Positions 27,599-36,278 of a DNA stretch of 64,000 nt are shown piece after piece. The notes under the pieces were generated by a model. It did not search any database. It saw only the letters and a list, made by a program, of their open reading frames with translations, and was not told the origin of the DNA. The stretch covers positions 186,001 through 250,000 of the forward strand of contig CAJTFX010000004.1 of assembly GCA_910575555.1 (NCBI GenBank). The letters are read 5' to 3'. Origin of the DNA: Lachnospiraceae bacterium. Its GTDB lineage: Bacteria; Bacillota; Clostridia; Lachnospirales; Lachnospiraceae. Position 1 is the stretch's first letter. Each line of letters opens with the position of its first letter. The translations under genes were made by a program, and so were the position numbers.

Positions 27599-28648
27599 CT
27601 ATCCGATATATCCTGCAAAAAGGAATGCGAAGATATAGGATGACGCTGCCACGCAGGCCCAGGTGATTCCGCCCAATGCAATCGGCTTCAATCCCTTGGA
27701 AAATACATCTTTGAACTTGATCTTAAATCCTACGCCCGCCAGAGCAGATGCAAACAGGAATTTGCTTACTGTCTTTAAAAGGCTGCTTCCCACGTCGCTG
27801 AACACGCCATAGGTATTCAGACCTGCCATTACTACAAACCAGAGAATGAACATGGGGAAGGTTTTCTTTACTACTGCCAGAATGCTGTCGTTGCTTCCTG
27901 CTTCTCCATTCTTCTTAGCGTCTCTTGCCATCAGAACCGTCCATACAATTGCCACGAAAATCAGCATTGTGGTACGCACCAATTTTACATTCAATGCGCC
28001 GCTGAATTCCGGATTGGCAATCATCGCCTGATAAGTTGCCTGAGCGCCTGCCACGGAAGAAGTGTCATTAATCGCCGTACCTGCCACAAATGCAAACTGA
28101 TTTTCGGTAAATCCCAGCATCGGAGCAATATACGGATAAGAAAATGCGGAAATGGTATCGAACAGGAAAATTGCTGCCATACCAAAGGCGATTTCTGCGT
28201 CTGTTGCCTTGATAATACGGCTTAAGGTTGCAATAGCCGTACCGCCGCAGATACAGGTTCCGCCGCCTACCAGCACGGAGGTATTCTTTGTAACTCCGAT
28301 TTTTCCGCCCACCAGCATTGCCACTGCAAAGGACAGGCAGATATTGAACAGGATTAACGGCAGCGCCCTGACGCCGGTTCCCATAATGTCAGCAAAGCTT
28401 AAAGTTCCGCCGGTCATGATAATACCCCAGTTCAAGAACTGCTTGCTGCAATATGTAGTTCCCTCTTTAAAGTCCTTATCCACAGAGGGAATAATGTTGC
28501 ATATTATCATAGAAACTAACAATGCAACCATTGGTCCGCCCATAACCACACGCCCGAACATAGAGGACTGCAAATCTGTGGACATTGTTGCCAGATATCC
28601 AATTACCAGGCACAACAGAATTGCACCGTATTTTTTCTTTGAACCCAT
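27599..28648 (-). CDS. YeiH/YadS-family (UPF0324) putative sulfate or sulfite exporter
   Basis: 349 residues, about nine to ten hydrophobic helices, starting after MGSKKKYG. The family core is visible: NWGIIMTGGTLSFADIMGTG, VGGGTCICGGTAIATLSR with its two glycine-rich turns, and FVAGTAINDTSSVAGAQATY. Related proteins are annotated as sulfate exporters, and some sit under CysL control. It is last in an operon with a siroheme reductase and CoA-disulfide reductase, so sulfite or taurine-derived sulfonate export is plausible. The substrate is inference. Confidence 0.85.
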   Translation of the reverse strand: MGSKKKYGAILLCLVIGYLATMSTDLQSSMFGRVVMGGPMVALLVSMIICNIIPSVDKDFKEGTTYCSKQFLNWGIIMTGGTLSFADIMGTGVRALPLILFNICLSFAVAMLVGGKIGVTKNTSVLVGGGTCICGGTAIATLSRIIKATDAEIAFGMAAIFLFDTISAFSYPYIAPMLGFTENQFAFVAGTAINDTSSVAGAQATYQAMIANPEFSGALNVKLVRTTMLIFVAIVWTVLMARDAKKNGEAGSNDSILAVVKKTFPMFILWFVVMAGLNTYGVFSDVGSSLLKTVSKFLFASALAGVGFKIKFKDVFSKGLKPIALGGITWACVAASSYIFAFLFAGYIG

Positions 28649-28668
28649 TTCTTAAATTCCTCCCAAAA

Positions 28669-29619
28669 TTAGCAGGTTGCTCCTCCCACCAGATGAAGCT
28701 GCGCATCCAGAATTTCCTGCTTTCTTTCTAAAATATCGTTTGCAAGAAGCTGTTTTTCCACTTCTTCAAATCCGATTCTTGCGATGGTGTCTGCAAAACG
28801 CTCACCTGTCCTGCCCTGCTCGCGGAAGAACAAAATTGCTTTCTCCACGGTGTCCAGAAGCTCTTCTTCTGTGGTAAATACTTTGGATAACGGCTGTCCG
28901 TGAGCCACTTTCTTGCCCCATCTTCCGCCGATATAAATCTTGTATCCCGGTGTTCCTTCTTCAATTACATCAAATGGACATTGCTCCACGCAGCGTCCGC
29001 AGTTGTTGCATGCCTCGTTGTCGATGATAAGCTCGCCGTCCTCCACTTTTGCCGCATTCATCGGGCAGATAGTTTCCACCTGGCATTTCTTGCAGCCGTT
29101 GCACGCATCTTCTTCTACGTTCGGCACAAGCTGTCCAATAATGCCCAGATCGTTCAAATCAGGCTTTACGCAGTTGTTGGGGCATCCGCCGGTTGCGATT
29201 TTAAATTTGTGAGGAAGTTTTACCGTGTGATATCCTTTGTAGAAACGCTCATGAATTTTCTGAGACAAATCAAAGGTATCATACAGTCCGTACTGGCAGG
29301 TAGTTCCTTTGCAGGATACCACCGGACGAACCAGAGATCCGGTACCGCCGGTTTCAAGGCCGGCTTTTGCGATATACTCACGGAACGGTTCAATATTATC
29401 AAAATGGATTCCGCGCACTTCCACGGTAAGACGTGTGGTAAATTCCACATCTCCATTTCCAAATTTTTCTGCTGCTTCTGCAATGACTTTGGTCTGCTCT
29501 GCTGTGATTTTGCCATTTACGGTAATCACACGTCCGTTAAATAAATCTGTTCCTTTGTTGTTGAGAAATCCGAGTCCTTTTACTCTTTTGATCTCTTCTG
29601 GTTTGATTGTGCATCCCAT
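28669..29619 (-). CDS. Siroheme sulfite/nitrite-type reductase with inserted ferredoxin domain (AsrC-like)
   Basis: 316 residues from ATG 29619, chosen because GGAG lies 10 bases before it; a TTG three codons upstream is too close. A ferrochelate-binding half-domain has siroheme/[4Fe-4S] ligands SCKGTTC (about 103-108) and GGCPNNC (about 146-150). A two-cluster ferredoxin segment follows (CNGCKKC...CP and CNNCGRCVEQCP, about 173-214). This size and layout match AsrC or a small Fsr-type reductase that makes sulfide from sulfite. AsrA and AsrB are absent here. It sits between CoA-disulfide reductase and exporter genes. Confidence 0.85.
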   Translation of the reverse strand: MGCTIKPEEIKRVKGLGFLNNKGTDLFNGRVITVNGKITAEQTKVIAEAAEKFGNGDVEFTTRLTVEVRGIHFDNIEPFREYIAKAGLETGGTGSLVRPVVSCKGTTCQYGLYDTFDLSQKIHERFYKGYHTVKLPHKFKIATGGCPNNCVKPDLNDLGIIGQLVPNVEEDACNGCKKCQVETICPMNAAKVEDGELIIDNEACNNCGRCVEQCPFDVIEEGTPGYKIYIGGRWGKKVAHGQPLSKVFTTEEELLDTVEKAILFFREQGRTGERFADTIARIGFEEVEKQLLANDILERKQEILDAQLHLVGGATC

Positions 29620-29660
29620 ATCTCTCAATCTCCTTTTCTTATATTTATAAAAATTATATT

Positions 29661-31283
29661 TTATACTTCCACATCGCTGAATGTAATTCCGCCTTCTAAT
29701 ACCTTCGTGTTCTTATATCCGTAGAATTTCAGGCGGTTCTGAAGCAGGTAAGCTCTTTTGCCTTTGTTGCACACAAGCAGAATCTTTTCATCCGGCTCAA
29801 GCCCGTCCACCGGGCCTTCCACTGTGGTAAGCTCTACATAGGGCGCTCCTTCAATGGAGGGGGCCAGACATGCGTCCACTACCTTATAGCCTTCTGCTAC
29901 GCCGCTGGCATATTCTGCCGGCGTAAATGTCTCAAACTTGCCGTTAATCTTATTCATCAGCACATTTAAGGTATGCTCAAAGGGATGAATTGCTGTGGAA
30001 AACGGCGGTGCGTAAGCCAAATCCATATCTGCCAGATCGTTCAGGGTTCCTTTTAACATAATGCCTGTTACGGCAATATCCACTACCTTATCCACTGCTC
30101 CTGCTCCGATTACCTGCAGTCCCAGCAGTCTTAAGGAATCTTTGTCTGCAATCATCTTGATAATAAAGGTGCCTGCCCCCGGGAAATAGTGGGCCTTGTC
30201 GTCCACAACTGTAATTACGCTGACAGGATGGAAGCCCTCTGCCTCAGCCTGCGCCTCGGTCAATCCGGTTCTTCCTGCATTCAGGCCGGGAAGCTTGCAC
30301 ACTGCCGTTCCCAGTACGCCCCGGTAGCCAAGGTCTGCGCCCATCATATTCTGGGCAATCAGGCGGCCGCTGATATTCGCAGTGGAGCCCATGGGAGACC
30401 ATGCTGCCTTCTCCGTCAATGCGTTATGTACCATTGCGCAGTCTCCTGCTGCATAGATATCCGGAAGATTTGTCTCTCCCTTTTTATTGGTCAGGATGGT
30501 TCCTTTGAACATTTCCAGACCGATTCCGTCCAGGAAGGATGTGTTGGGGCGGATTCCTGCGCTGAGCACTACCAAATCAGCCTTGTAAGCTTTCTTACTG
30601 GTGAGAACCTTCTCTACCTTGCCGCTTCCTTCCAGTCCTGTAACTGCCACTCCTGTTACCACCGGAATTCCGCTTTCCTGCAATTTGCCTTCCACATATT
30701 CAGCCATCTCAGGATCAAATCCCGGAAGGGCATGTTCTGCCATATCCAGCACAAAGGTGCGGATTCCCTGCAGCTTCAGGTTCTCTGCAATCTCCAATCC
30801 AATGTAGCCTGCGCCAACTACCACCGCGCGCTTTACATCTCCAGCGTCTACCACTTCACGGATTCTGATGGCGTCCTCCGGTGTCCGCACGAAGAACACA
30901 TTCTCCAGATCACAGCCGTCAATGGGCGGTTTCACAGGGCTTGCCCCTACAGAAATCACCAGTTTGTCATACTCATAAGTCTGCTCCTGGCCGGTTGCCA
31001 GATTTACTGCCGTTACTTTTTTTGCCTCCGGATCTACTTTGGTAGCCTCCGTCTCCGTCATTACCGTTACGCCGGTAAGTTTGGCATATTTCTCCGGTGT
31101 ATTTACAATCAGCTGCTCCCTTTCCTCAATTACATGCCCCACATAATAGGGAAGTCCGCAGCCTGCATAGGAAATATTCTTTCCTTTATTCAGCACGATA
31201 ACTTCATTCGCCCGGTCTTCCCGCATCAGTTTTGCAGCGATTTTAGTGCCGGCAGCAACCCCGCCAAGTACCACTACTTTCAT
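29661..31283 (-). CDS. CoA-disulfide reductase / NADH-dependent persulfide reductase with rhodanese domain
   Basis: 540 residues. A FAD/NAD pyridine disulfide oxidoreductase (GGVAAGTKIAAKLMRED at the start; VVVGAGYIGLEIAENLK near 155) has the single active cysteine SYAGCGLPYY (Cys43) of the CoADR class. The C-terminal 90 residues are a rhodanese domain with catalytic LVCNKGKRAYLL. In this class the rhodanese passes persulfide sulfur to the reductase. It is first gene of the sulfur operon, read from a promoter in the divergent region with the LysR gene. Confidence 0.92.
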   Translation of the reverse strand: MKVVVLGGVAAGTKIAAKLMREDRANEVIVLNKGKNISYAGCGLPYYVGHVIEEREQLIVNTPEKYAKLTGVTVMTETEATKVDPEAKKVTAVNLATGQEQTYEYDKLVISVGASPVKPPIDGCDLENVFFVRTPEDAIRIREVVDAGDVKRAVVVGAGYIGLEIAENLKLQGIRTFVLDMAEHALPGFDPEMAEYVEGKLQESGIPVVTGVAVTGLEGSGKVEKVLTSKKAYKADLVVLSAGIRPNTSFLDGIGLEMFKGTILTNKKGETNLPDIYAAGDCAMVHNALTEKAAWSPMGSTANISGRLIAQNMMGADLGYRGVLGTAVCKLPGLNAGRTGLTEAQAEAEGFHPVSVITVVDDKAHYFPGAGTFIIKMIADKDSLRLLGLQVIGAGAVDKVVDIAVTGIMLKGTLNDLADMDLAYAPPFSTAIHPFEHTLNVLMNKINGKFETFTPAEYASGVAEGYKVVDACLAPSIEGAPYVELTTVEGPVDGLEPDEKILLVCNKGKRAYLLQNRLKFYGYKNTKVLEGGITFSDVEV

Positions 31284-31343
31284 ATCTTACCTCCTGAAAT
31301 TAAAAAAGATTGATAAAAATTCGACAATTTTCTCTATGCTCCT

Positions 31344-31372
31344 ATGATAGCACTTGTTAAATTGTACGTAAA
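31344..31372 (-). promoter_or_regulatory. Promoter of the sulfur operon
   Basis: Minus strand TTTACG (31372-31367), 17-base spacer, TATCAT (31349-31344). The start would fall 50 bases before the CoA-disulfide reductase gene. The -35 is weak, fitting activator control. Confidence 0.6.
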
Positions 31373-31394
31373 ATAGTAAAATACAAATTAAGCT

Positions 31395-31410
31395 ATAGGT
31401 ATTTTCCTAT
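31395..31410. promoter_or_regulatory. Candidate LysR operator in the divergent region
   Basis: ATAGG-TATTTT-CCTAT, a 5-bp dyad with 6-base centre, about 25 bases upstream of the sulfur promoter -35 and 82 bases before the LysR start codon. Form and position fit LysR-type binding. Binding itself is inferred. Confidence 0.45.
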
Positions 31411-31491
31411 GCCACAGAAATGCTTTTTACATACTATGATAAACATGGACAAAACATCACTGTTTTTATCCATGCATCAGGAGGATTCTAC

Positions 31492-32370
31492 ATGGCAACC
31501 TTAAAACAATTAAAAACATTTATTGCCGTAGCCGAGTATAAGAAAATGAGCGAAGCAGCCAAACGGCTGTATATTTCCCAACCTACGGTAAGCCAGATTA
31601 TTTCCGATCTGGAAGCAGAATATCAGACCCGGCTCTTTGAGCGTTTTCCCAAGGAACTGAAGATTACCTCTTCCGGGCTGCTGCTTCTTGAAAGCGCCAG
31701 AGAGATTGCAGCCAGCCACGAACATTTAGAGCAGTCCATGAAACATGCCAACTCCCAGCGCCCTCTGCGGATCGGCGCCACCCTTACCGTGGGCAATACT
31801 CTGATGGGCGCTCTGGCGGAACAGCTTTCACTCCAGTCTCCCGACATTGACGTCAAGGTATTTGTGGACAATACCCAGACCATTGAACACCGGATGATTC
31901 ACAATGAACTGGATATTGCGCTGGTGGAGGGAATTATTGTCCATCAGGAAATTATGACGGAACCTGTGTTAGAGGATACTCTGTGCATTATCTGCGGAAA
32001 AGGCCATCCTTTTGCCGGACGGACCTCCATCGGCATCGAAGAACTGCGGCACCAGAATTTTATTATCTGGGAAAAAGGAAACGGCACCCGGGCGATTTTT
32101 GAAAATATTATGATGCATTCCCATATTCCTTTTATGATCAAATGGGAATGCAGCAGCCGCTGCGGCATTGTGGACGCCGTGCGCCATAATCTGGGCCTGG
32201 GCGTTTTATCCTGGCGGTGCGCGTCCGAATACGAAAAAAAAGGCGATATTTTTATCTGTTCCATCGAAAATGTTTCCATGAAGCGTTATTTTTATCTCTG
32301 CCACAACCACTGCCATCCTGTCACTTCCCAGATGCAGGAGTTTGCAGAGCTTGTCAAAAAAATAAAATAA
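31492..32370 (+). CDS. LysR-family transcriptional regulator of sulfur genes
   Basis: 292 residues from ATG 31492 (CAGGAGG ahead). N-terminal winged helix: LKTFIAVAEYKKMSEAAKRL and YISQPTVSQIISDLE. The C-terminal effector domain includes PLRIGATLTVGNTLMGALAE and NELDIALVEG. It is divergent from the CoA-disulfide reductase operon and followed on its own strand by a siroheme reductase, so it probably controls both, like CysL/CysB-type regulators; the ligand is unknown. The reductase gene begins 105 bases after its stop. Confidence 0.9.
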   Translation: MATLKQLKTFIAVAEYKKMSEAAKRLYISQPTVSQIISDLEAEYQTRLFERFPKELKITSSGLLLLESAREIAASHEHLEQSMKHANSQRPLRIGATLTVGNTLMGALAEQLSLQSPDIDVKVFVDNTQTIEHRMIHNELDIALVEGIIVHQEIMTEPVLEDTLCIICGKGHPFAGRTSIGIEELRHQNFIIWEKGNGTRAIFENIMMHSHIPFMIKWECSSRCGIVDAVRHNLGLGVLSWRCASEYEKKGDIFICSIENVSMKRYFYLCHNHCHPVTSQMQEFAELVKKIK

Positions 32371-32475
32371 AAATGTTCCGGGACATCTGGCAGGCAGAGT
32401 ATTTTTCCCCTTTCTGGAAATACTGATCCTGTGCGGCAGATTACGCTTTGCCAAACTAACAGACAGGAGGTTGCT

Positions 32476-34014
32476 ATGTCCCAGAAGTATATTGAAGAAT
32501 TTCGGGGAGACCTGAAAGAATTCCATGAAATGACGAAAAAATTCTATCAAAAAGACATCAATGTTGCCCAATACAAAAAATTTTCCGGCGGCTTCGGCAG
32601 CTATGCCCAAAGAGGCGGCGATGCCAGTATGCTGCGCCTTCGGTTTGCCGGAGGAGAAATCACAAAGGAACAGTTGCTCTTCATTGCAGAAAGCATTGAA
32701 ACATATAACATTTCCCTGGTTCACTTTTCCACCTGCCAAAGCCTGCAGCTTCACAATCTGTCCGAGAAAGAGGTCTGCGCGCTGATTGAGGCATCCTTTG
32801 ACCATGGCATCATCACCCGGGGCGGAGGCGGGGATTATCCCCGAAATGTCATGTGCTCTCCTCTCTCCGGCGTGCAGCGGGGGGAATATTTCGATACGCT
32901 TCCCTACGCCAAAGCGGCCGCTGAATATTTACTGGGCTTTATCCACAAAGTAAAGCTGCCCCGGAAATTAAAAGTCGCTTTTTCCAATTCCGGAGAAAAT
33001 ATCACCCATGTCACCTTCCGGGATCTGGGGTTTGCCGCCACAGAGCGGGGAACCTTTGACGTGTACAGCGCCGGCGGACTGGGCCGGGAACCGAAAATGG
33101 GGGTTCTGACGGCATCTGACATCGAGCCCGCAAAAATTTTATATTACATCAAAGCTATGATTGATACTTTTACTGCTTACGGCAATTATGAAAACCGTGC
33201 AAAATCCCGCACCCGCTTTATGCAGGATACCCTTGGAACAGAAAGGTATCTCCAGGCCTATCAGGAAAAACTGAATCTGGCTCTGGCCTCTGAGCAGCTT
33301 GACTTAACGCTCAATGCCCCAGAAATTCATAAACAGGGAACGAAAAAAAAACTGGAGCATCCCCGGGCCATTCCCCAAAAACAGGAAGGACTGTACGCCG
33401 TCTGCTACCATCCCATCGGCGGCTGTCCCAAACCTGAGTTCTTCCGGCGCCTGTATGATGCGATTCTTCCTATGGAGGAAGTTCTGCTGCGGATTTCCCC
33501 GGACGAAAGTCTCTATATCATCAACCTGACGGCCCGGGAAGCCGAGACAATTCTTGCCCTCACCAAAGACGGCGCCCAGACGGGTTTTGAAGCCTCCGTC
33601 TCCTGCATCGGCGCTTCCATCTGCCAGGTGGGCGCCAGGGATTCCCAGGCTCTTTTGAAGGCATGCATTGAAAGAGTCCGTAAAGAACATTTCCCCAACG
33701 ATGTCCTGCCCAAAATCCATATTTCCGGCTGCCCCTCCTCCTGCTCCGGCCATCCGGTAGCCGCCCTTGGCTTCCGGGGAGGCGTCAAACAGACGCCGGA
33801 GGGCCCGAAACCGGCCTTTGCCGTCTATGAAATGGGCTGTCCCATCGAGGGAGAAGAATCCTTCGGCAAAGAACTGGGCGTAATGCTAGAATCAGATATT
33901 CCCGAATTCCTGGCAGAACTTGGCAGAGAACTCATGGCCCGGGACCTGATTTATTCTGATTTTATCCAGAAATACCATGAAGATTTCTTAAAAATTGCCA
34001 ACCGCTTCCTGTAA
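32476..34014 (+). CDS. Ferredoxin-dependent nitrite/sulfite reductase (siroheme)
   Basis: 512 residues from ATG 32476, following CAGGAGG. It has two related half-domains as in CysI/NirA. The first includes YAQRGGDASMLRLRFAGG. The second has siroheme and cluster ligands SCIGASIC (C-x5-C, about 390) and SGCPSSC (C-x3-C, about 425). Reduces sulfite to sulfide, or nitrite to ammonia, with electrons from ferredoxin. It has no fused flavoprotein domain. The LysR gene just before it and siroheme genes within 10 kb suggest a sulfur role; nitrite cannot be excluded. Confidence 0.9.
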   Translation: MSQKYIEEFRGDLKEFHEMTKKFYQKDINVAQYKKFSGGFGSYAQRGGDASMLRLRFAGGEITKEQLLFIAESIETYNISLVHFSTCQSLQLHNLSEKEVCALIEASFDHGIITRGGGGDYPRNVMCSPLSGVQRGEYFDTLPYAKAAAEYLLGFIHKVKLPRKLKVAFSNSGENITHVTFRDLGFAATERGTFDVYSAGGLGREPKMGVLTASDIEPAKILYYIKAMIDTFTAYGNYENRAKSRTRFMQDTLGTERYLQAYQEKLNLALASEQLDLTLNAPEIHKQGTKKKLEHPRAIPQKQEGLYAVCYHPIGGCPKPEFFRRLYDAILPMEEVLLRISPDESLYIINLTAREAETILALTKDGAQTGFEASVSCIGASICQVGARDSQALLKACIERVRKEHFPNDVLPKIHISGCPSSCSGHPVAALGFRGGVKQTPEGPKPAFAVYEMGCPIEGEESFGKELGVMLESDIPEFLAELGRELMARDLIYSDFIQKYHEDFLKIANRFL

Positions 34015-34059
34015 AAACTTATTATAATTTTTACAGTCCAATCTTTTTAAACAGCTCTG

Positions 34060-34212
34060 CGCTTTCTAAAGCAAACATTCTGTATTTCGATACACAGGAA
34101 CTGCCGGTTTGCTCTTTGGCTAAACAAAACAGTTAGCAGTTAGTTCGCCGAAACGCTGCCCAGGTTTGTGTGCCAAAGGGCAATCCGGCAGTTCTGTCCG
34201 TATCCAAATATA
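34060..34212 (-). repeat. Dispersed intergenic repeat, copy B, forming a long stem
   Basis: On the minus strand AACTGCCGGaTTGCcCTTTGGC pairs with GCCAAAGAGCAA..CCGGCAGTT at 20 of 22 positions. The stem continues outward through ATTTGGATAC against GTATCGAAAT, giving arms of roughly 40 bases around a 50-base loop. Its loop and left arm match copy A at 4780-4895. No coding potential. It fills the space between the reductase gene and perR. Confidence 0.65.
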
Positions 34213-34249
34213 AAACCTTCTCTGTAATACCAGCACCCCTTTTTTCCTA

Positions 34250-34291
34250 TTGACAAATAATGGAAAAGGGTTAAAATTAGAATTATTCTAA
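34250..34291 (+). promoter_or_regulatory. perR promoter with a perfect PerR box
   Basis: TTGACA (34250-34255), 16-base spacer, TAAAAT (34272-34277), overlapping TTAGAATTATTCTAA (34277-34291). That 7-1-7 dyad is the PerR consensus. Autorepression by PerR is expected from the family. Confidence 0.88.
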
Positions 34292-34315
34292 TTTTAATTT
34301 CAAATGGAGATGATT

Positions 34316-34702
34316 ATGACCAAAAACGCAGAATATATTTTAGAAATTATCAACAGTTCCAACTCTCATTTAACGGCAGAGCAGATTTATCTTCGTTTAA
34401 AGGAAAAAAACAAAACTGTAGTTCAGGCTACCGTCTATAATAACTTATCCGCCCTGTATCAGAAGGGGCTGATTCGGAAAATCTCCGTTGAGGGATACCC
34501 GGACCGCTACGACAGAACCCTGCGGCACGAACATTTGGTGTGCAGAAAATGCGGAAAATTATCGGATATTGTACTGGAGGATCTGACGGCTGTACTTCAA
34601 AAACAGGTAGACATTCCCATGCTTTCCTACGATTTAAAAATCAATTACATCTGTGATGAATGCTTAAAACAAGAGATTAACGACAAAACAGAGAAAGGAT
34701 GA
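34316..34702 (+). CDS. perR: Peroxide-responsive repressor PerR (Fur family)
   Basis: 128 residues from ATG 34316 with GGAGATGATT ahead (an ATG at 34304 is less well placed). The winged helix includes [20 protein letters not shown]. The zinc site is CRKCGK (about 80) and CDEC (about 118). His/Asp metal ligands appear in [11 protein letters not shown]. PerR senses peroxide by iron-catalysed histidine oxidation and releases its box. The box in its own promoter supports the name over Fur. The chemoreceptor gene overlaps its stop by four bases. Confidence 0.92.
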   Translation: MTKNAEYILEIINSSNSHLTAEQIYLRLKEKNKTVVQATVYNNLSALYQKGLIRKISVEGYPDRYDRTLRHEHLVCRKCGKLSDIVLEDLTAVLQKQVDIPMLSYDLKINYICDECLKQEINDKTEKG

Positions 34703-36141
34703 ATATCATGAAATTAAAAAGAAGGGCTTTTCCTGCCGTCATCACATCTGTTTCCAGATTGGTAGATATGCCGTATGAACCGCAAAACGGGGAATTAAAC
34801 AATATCCACCAACGGCTGATGAAGGGCCGGAAAGAATTTGAACAGGCCCTGACAAAAACGATGGACGCAGTCATCCAGATGAGCTCCATGGATTTATCAT
34901 TAGAAACAAACGCAGCAGCCATAGAGGAAATAAATTCTTCCATTTCCGATGCAGTAAACAGCATCAGCAACTCCACGGAACGGACGGCCGGAATCTCTGC
35001 AGAGGTCTCTAAGGCCCACGACAGCCTCACGGGAACCATTATTGAGGTTTCCGATGAAGCCAGCAAAATTATGGAGGATATCCGCAATTCTGAAAACGAT
35101 CTCACCTCCATCACCCAGTTGTCTGCTTCCGCCATCTCAAGCGCAGGCGAAATGAGGACGAATATTTACGGACTTCTGGAAATTATTCAGCATATGAATG
35201 AAGCCATTGAAGCAATCAATTCCATTTCCGCCCAGACAAATCTTCTGGCCTTAAACGCTTCCATAGAAGCTGCCCGGGCCGGTGAAGCCGGAAGGGGATT
35301 TGCCGTTGTGGCAGAGGAAATACGTGAACTTGCAACTGAGACAAAGTCATTGACTGCACGTATGGGCGCTTTTGTCAATGAAATCCAGACCGCCTCCCAG
35401 AAAAGCTCCGGCAGCGTAGATACCACAGTCAAAGAACTGGAGCATATCAACGAAAACATTCAGAATGTATGGCAGCTTACCGGAAATAACCGCATCGGTA
35501 TGGATCGCATTTCAGATTCCGTTTCCTCCCTTGCCGCCGTCAGCGAAGAAATCAGCAGCTCCATTTACGAACTGGATAACCAGATGCAGCATGTCAACGA
35601 AGAATGCCAGATTTTAAAAGGAGACACGAATTCGCTGCAGCAGTCCAGTCAGTCCATTGCGGAGCTTGCAGAGCCTGCAAAAGTCATTGAACAACATCTG
35701 GACGAATCTACCAAAATCATGGGAAATATGGCAAAAGATGCTTTTTACATGCTGGACAACCAGATTGTCCTGAACTGTCTGAACCAGGCAGTCTCAGCCC
35801 ATCAAGACTGGCTTGGCACCTTGAAAGAAATTGCAGAAACTCAAACCTTAAAGGTACTGCAGACAGACTGCACAAAATGCGGCCTGGGCCATTTCTATTA
35901 CGCCTTAAAGCCCATTCATCCGGACATTGCAGAGCTCTGGGCCGGCCTGGACGGAAAACACAAAACCTTCCATGCCTACGGAACGGAAATGATTTCCGCT
36001 GTCCGCACCGGACGCACAGAAGAATTGCTTCAGATCTATAAGGAAGCAGAAAGCTGTTCCCAGGAGCTTTTGTCAGATTTCCAAACTCTGGCCCGGACAA
36101 TTGAAACACTGACAGAACAGCAGATTCGGATCTTTGAATAA
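34699..36141 (+). CDS. Soluble methyl-accepting chemoreceptor with C-terminal zinc-binding CZB domain
   Basis: 480 residues, no membrane helix. Coiled coil from about residue 30 to 330, with the signalling hairpin [20 protein letters not shown] and [20 protein letters not shown]. The C-terminal region (about 365-440) has [14 protein letters not shown] and GKHKTFH, the His3Cys zinc pattern of CZB domains, known in other receptors to react with oxidants such as hypochlorous acid. Its start overlaps perR (ATGA), so it is in the peroxide regulon. No other chemotaxis genes are in the window. A second ATG at 34708 is possible. Confidence 0.9.
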   Translation: MNIMKLKRRAFPAVITSVSRLVDMPYEPQNGELNNIHQRLMKGRKEFEQALTKTMDAVIQMSSMDLSLETNAAAIEEINSSISDAVNSISNSTERTAGISAEVSKAHDSLTGTIIEVSDEASKIMEDIRNSENDLTSITQLSASAISSAGEMRTNIYGLLEIIQHMNEAIEAINSISAQTNLLALNASIEAARAGEAGRGFAVVAEEIRELATETKSLTARMGAFVNEIQTASQKSSGSVDTTVKELEHINENIQNVWQLTGNNRIGMDRISDSVSSLAAVSEEISSSIYELDNQMQHVNEECQILKGDTNSLQQSSQSIAELAEPAKVIEQHLDESTKIMGNMAKDAFYMLDNQIVLNCLNQAVSAHQDWLGTLKEIAETQTLKVLQTDCTKCGLGHFYYALKPIHPDIAELWAGLDGKHKTFHAYGTEMISAVRTGRTEELLQIYKEAESCSQELLSDFQTLARTIETLTEQQIRIFE

Positions 36142-36150
36142 ATTTATCAG

Positions 36151-36250
36151 GGGGGGCTGTTGGAACATGGAATTTATAAACAATATATAGTTAACCTCTT
36201 AGAAGTTACAGCTATATATTGTGAAAAATTACTGTTTCCCGACAGCCCTC
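36151..36250. repeat. 100-bp imperfect palindrome between convergent genes
   Basis: The left arm (36151-36190, GGGGGGCTGTTGG...CAATATATAG) pairs with the right arm (36212-36250, CTATATATTG...CCCGACAGCCCTC) over about 40 bases with few gaps. It lies between the chemoreceptor and gltD stops. It could end transcription both ways, but its length exceeds normal terminators and suggests a MITE-like element. Confidence 0.6.
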
Positions 36251-36278
36251 ACTCTATTACTCCGGCGGTTAAATAGTT

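Noticed and set aside
30189-31313. 374-codon + strand frame opposite the CoA-disulfide reductase
   Set aside because: Antisense shadow; Cys/His-rich composition typical of reversed codons and no recognisable family.
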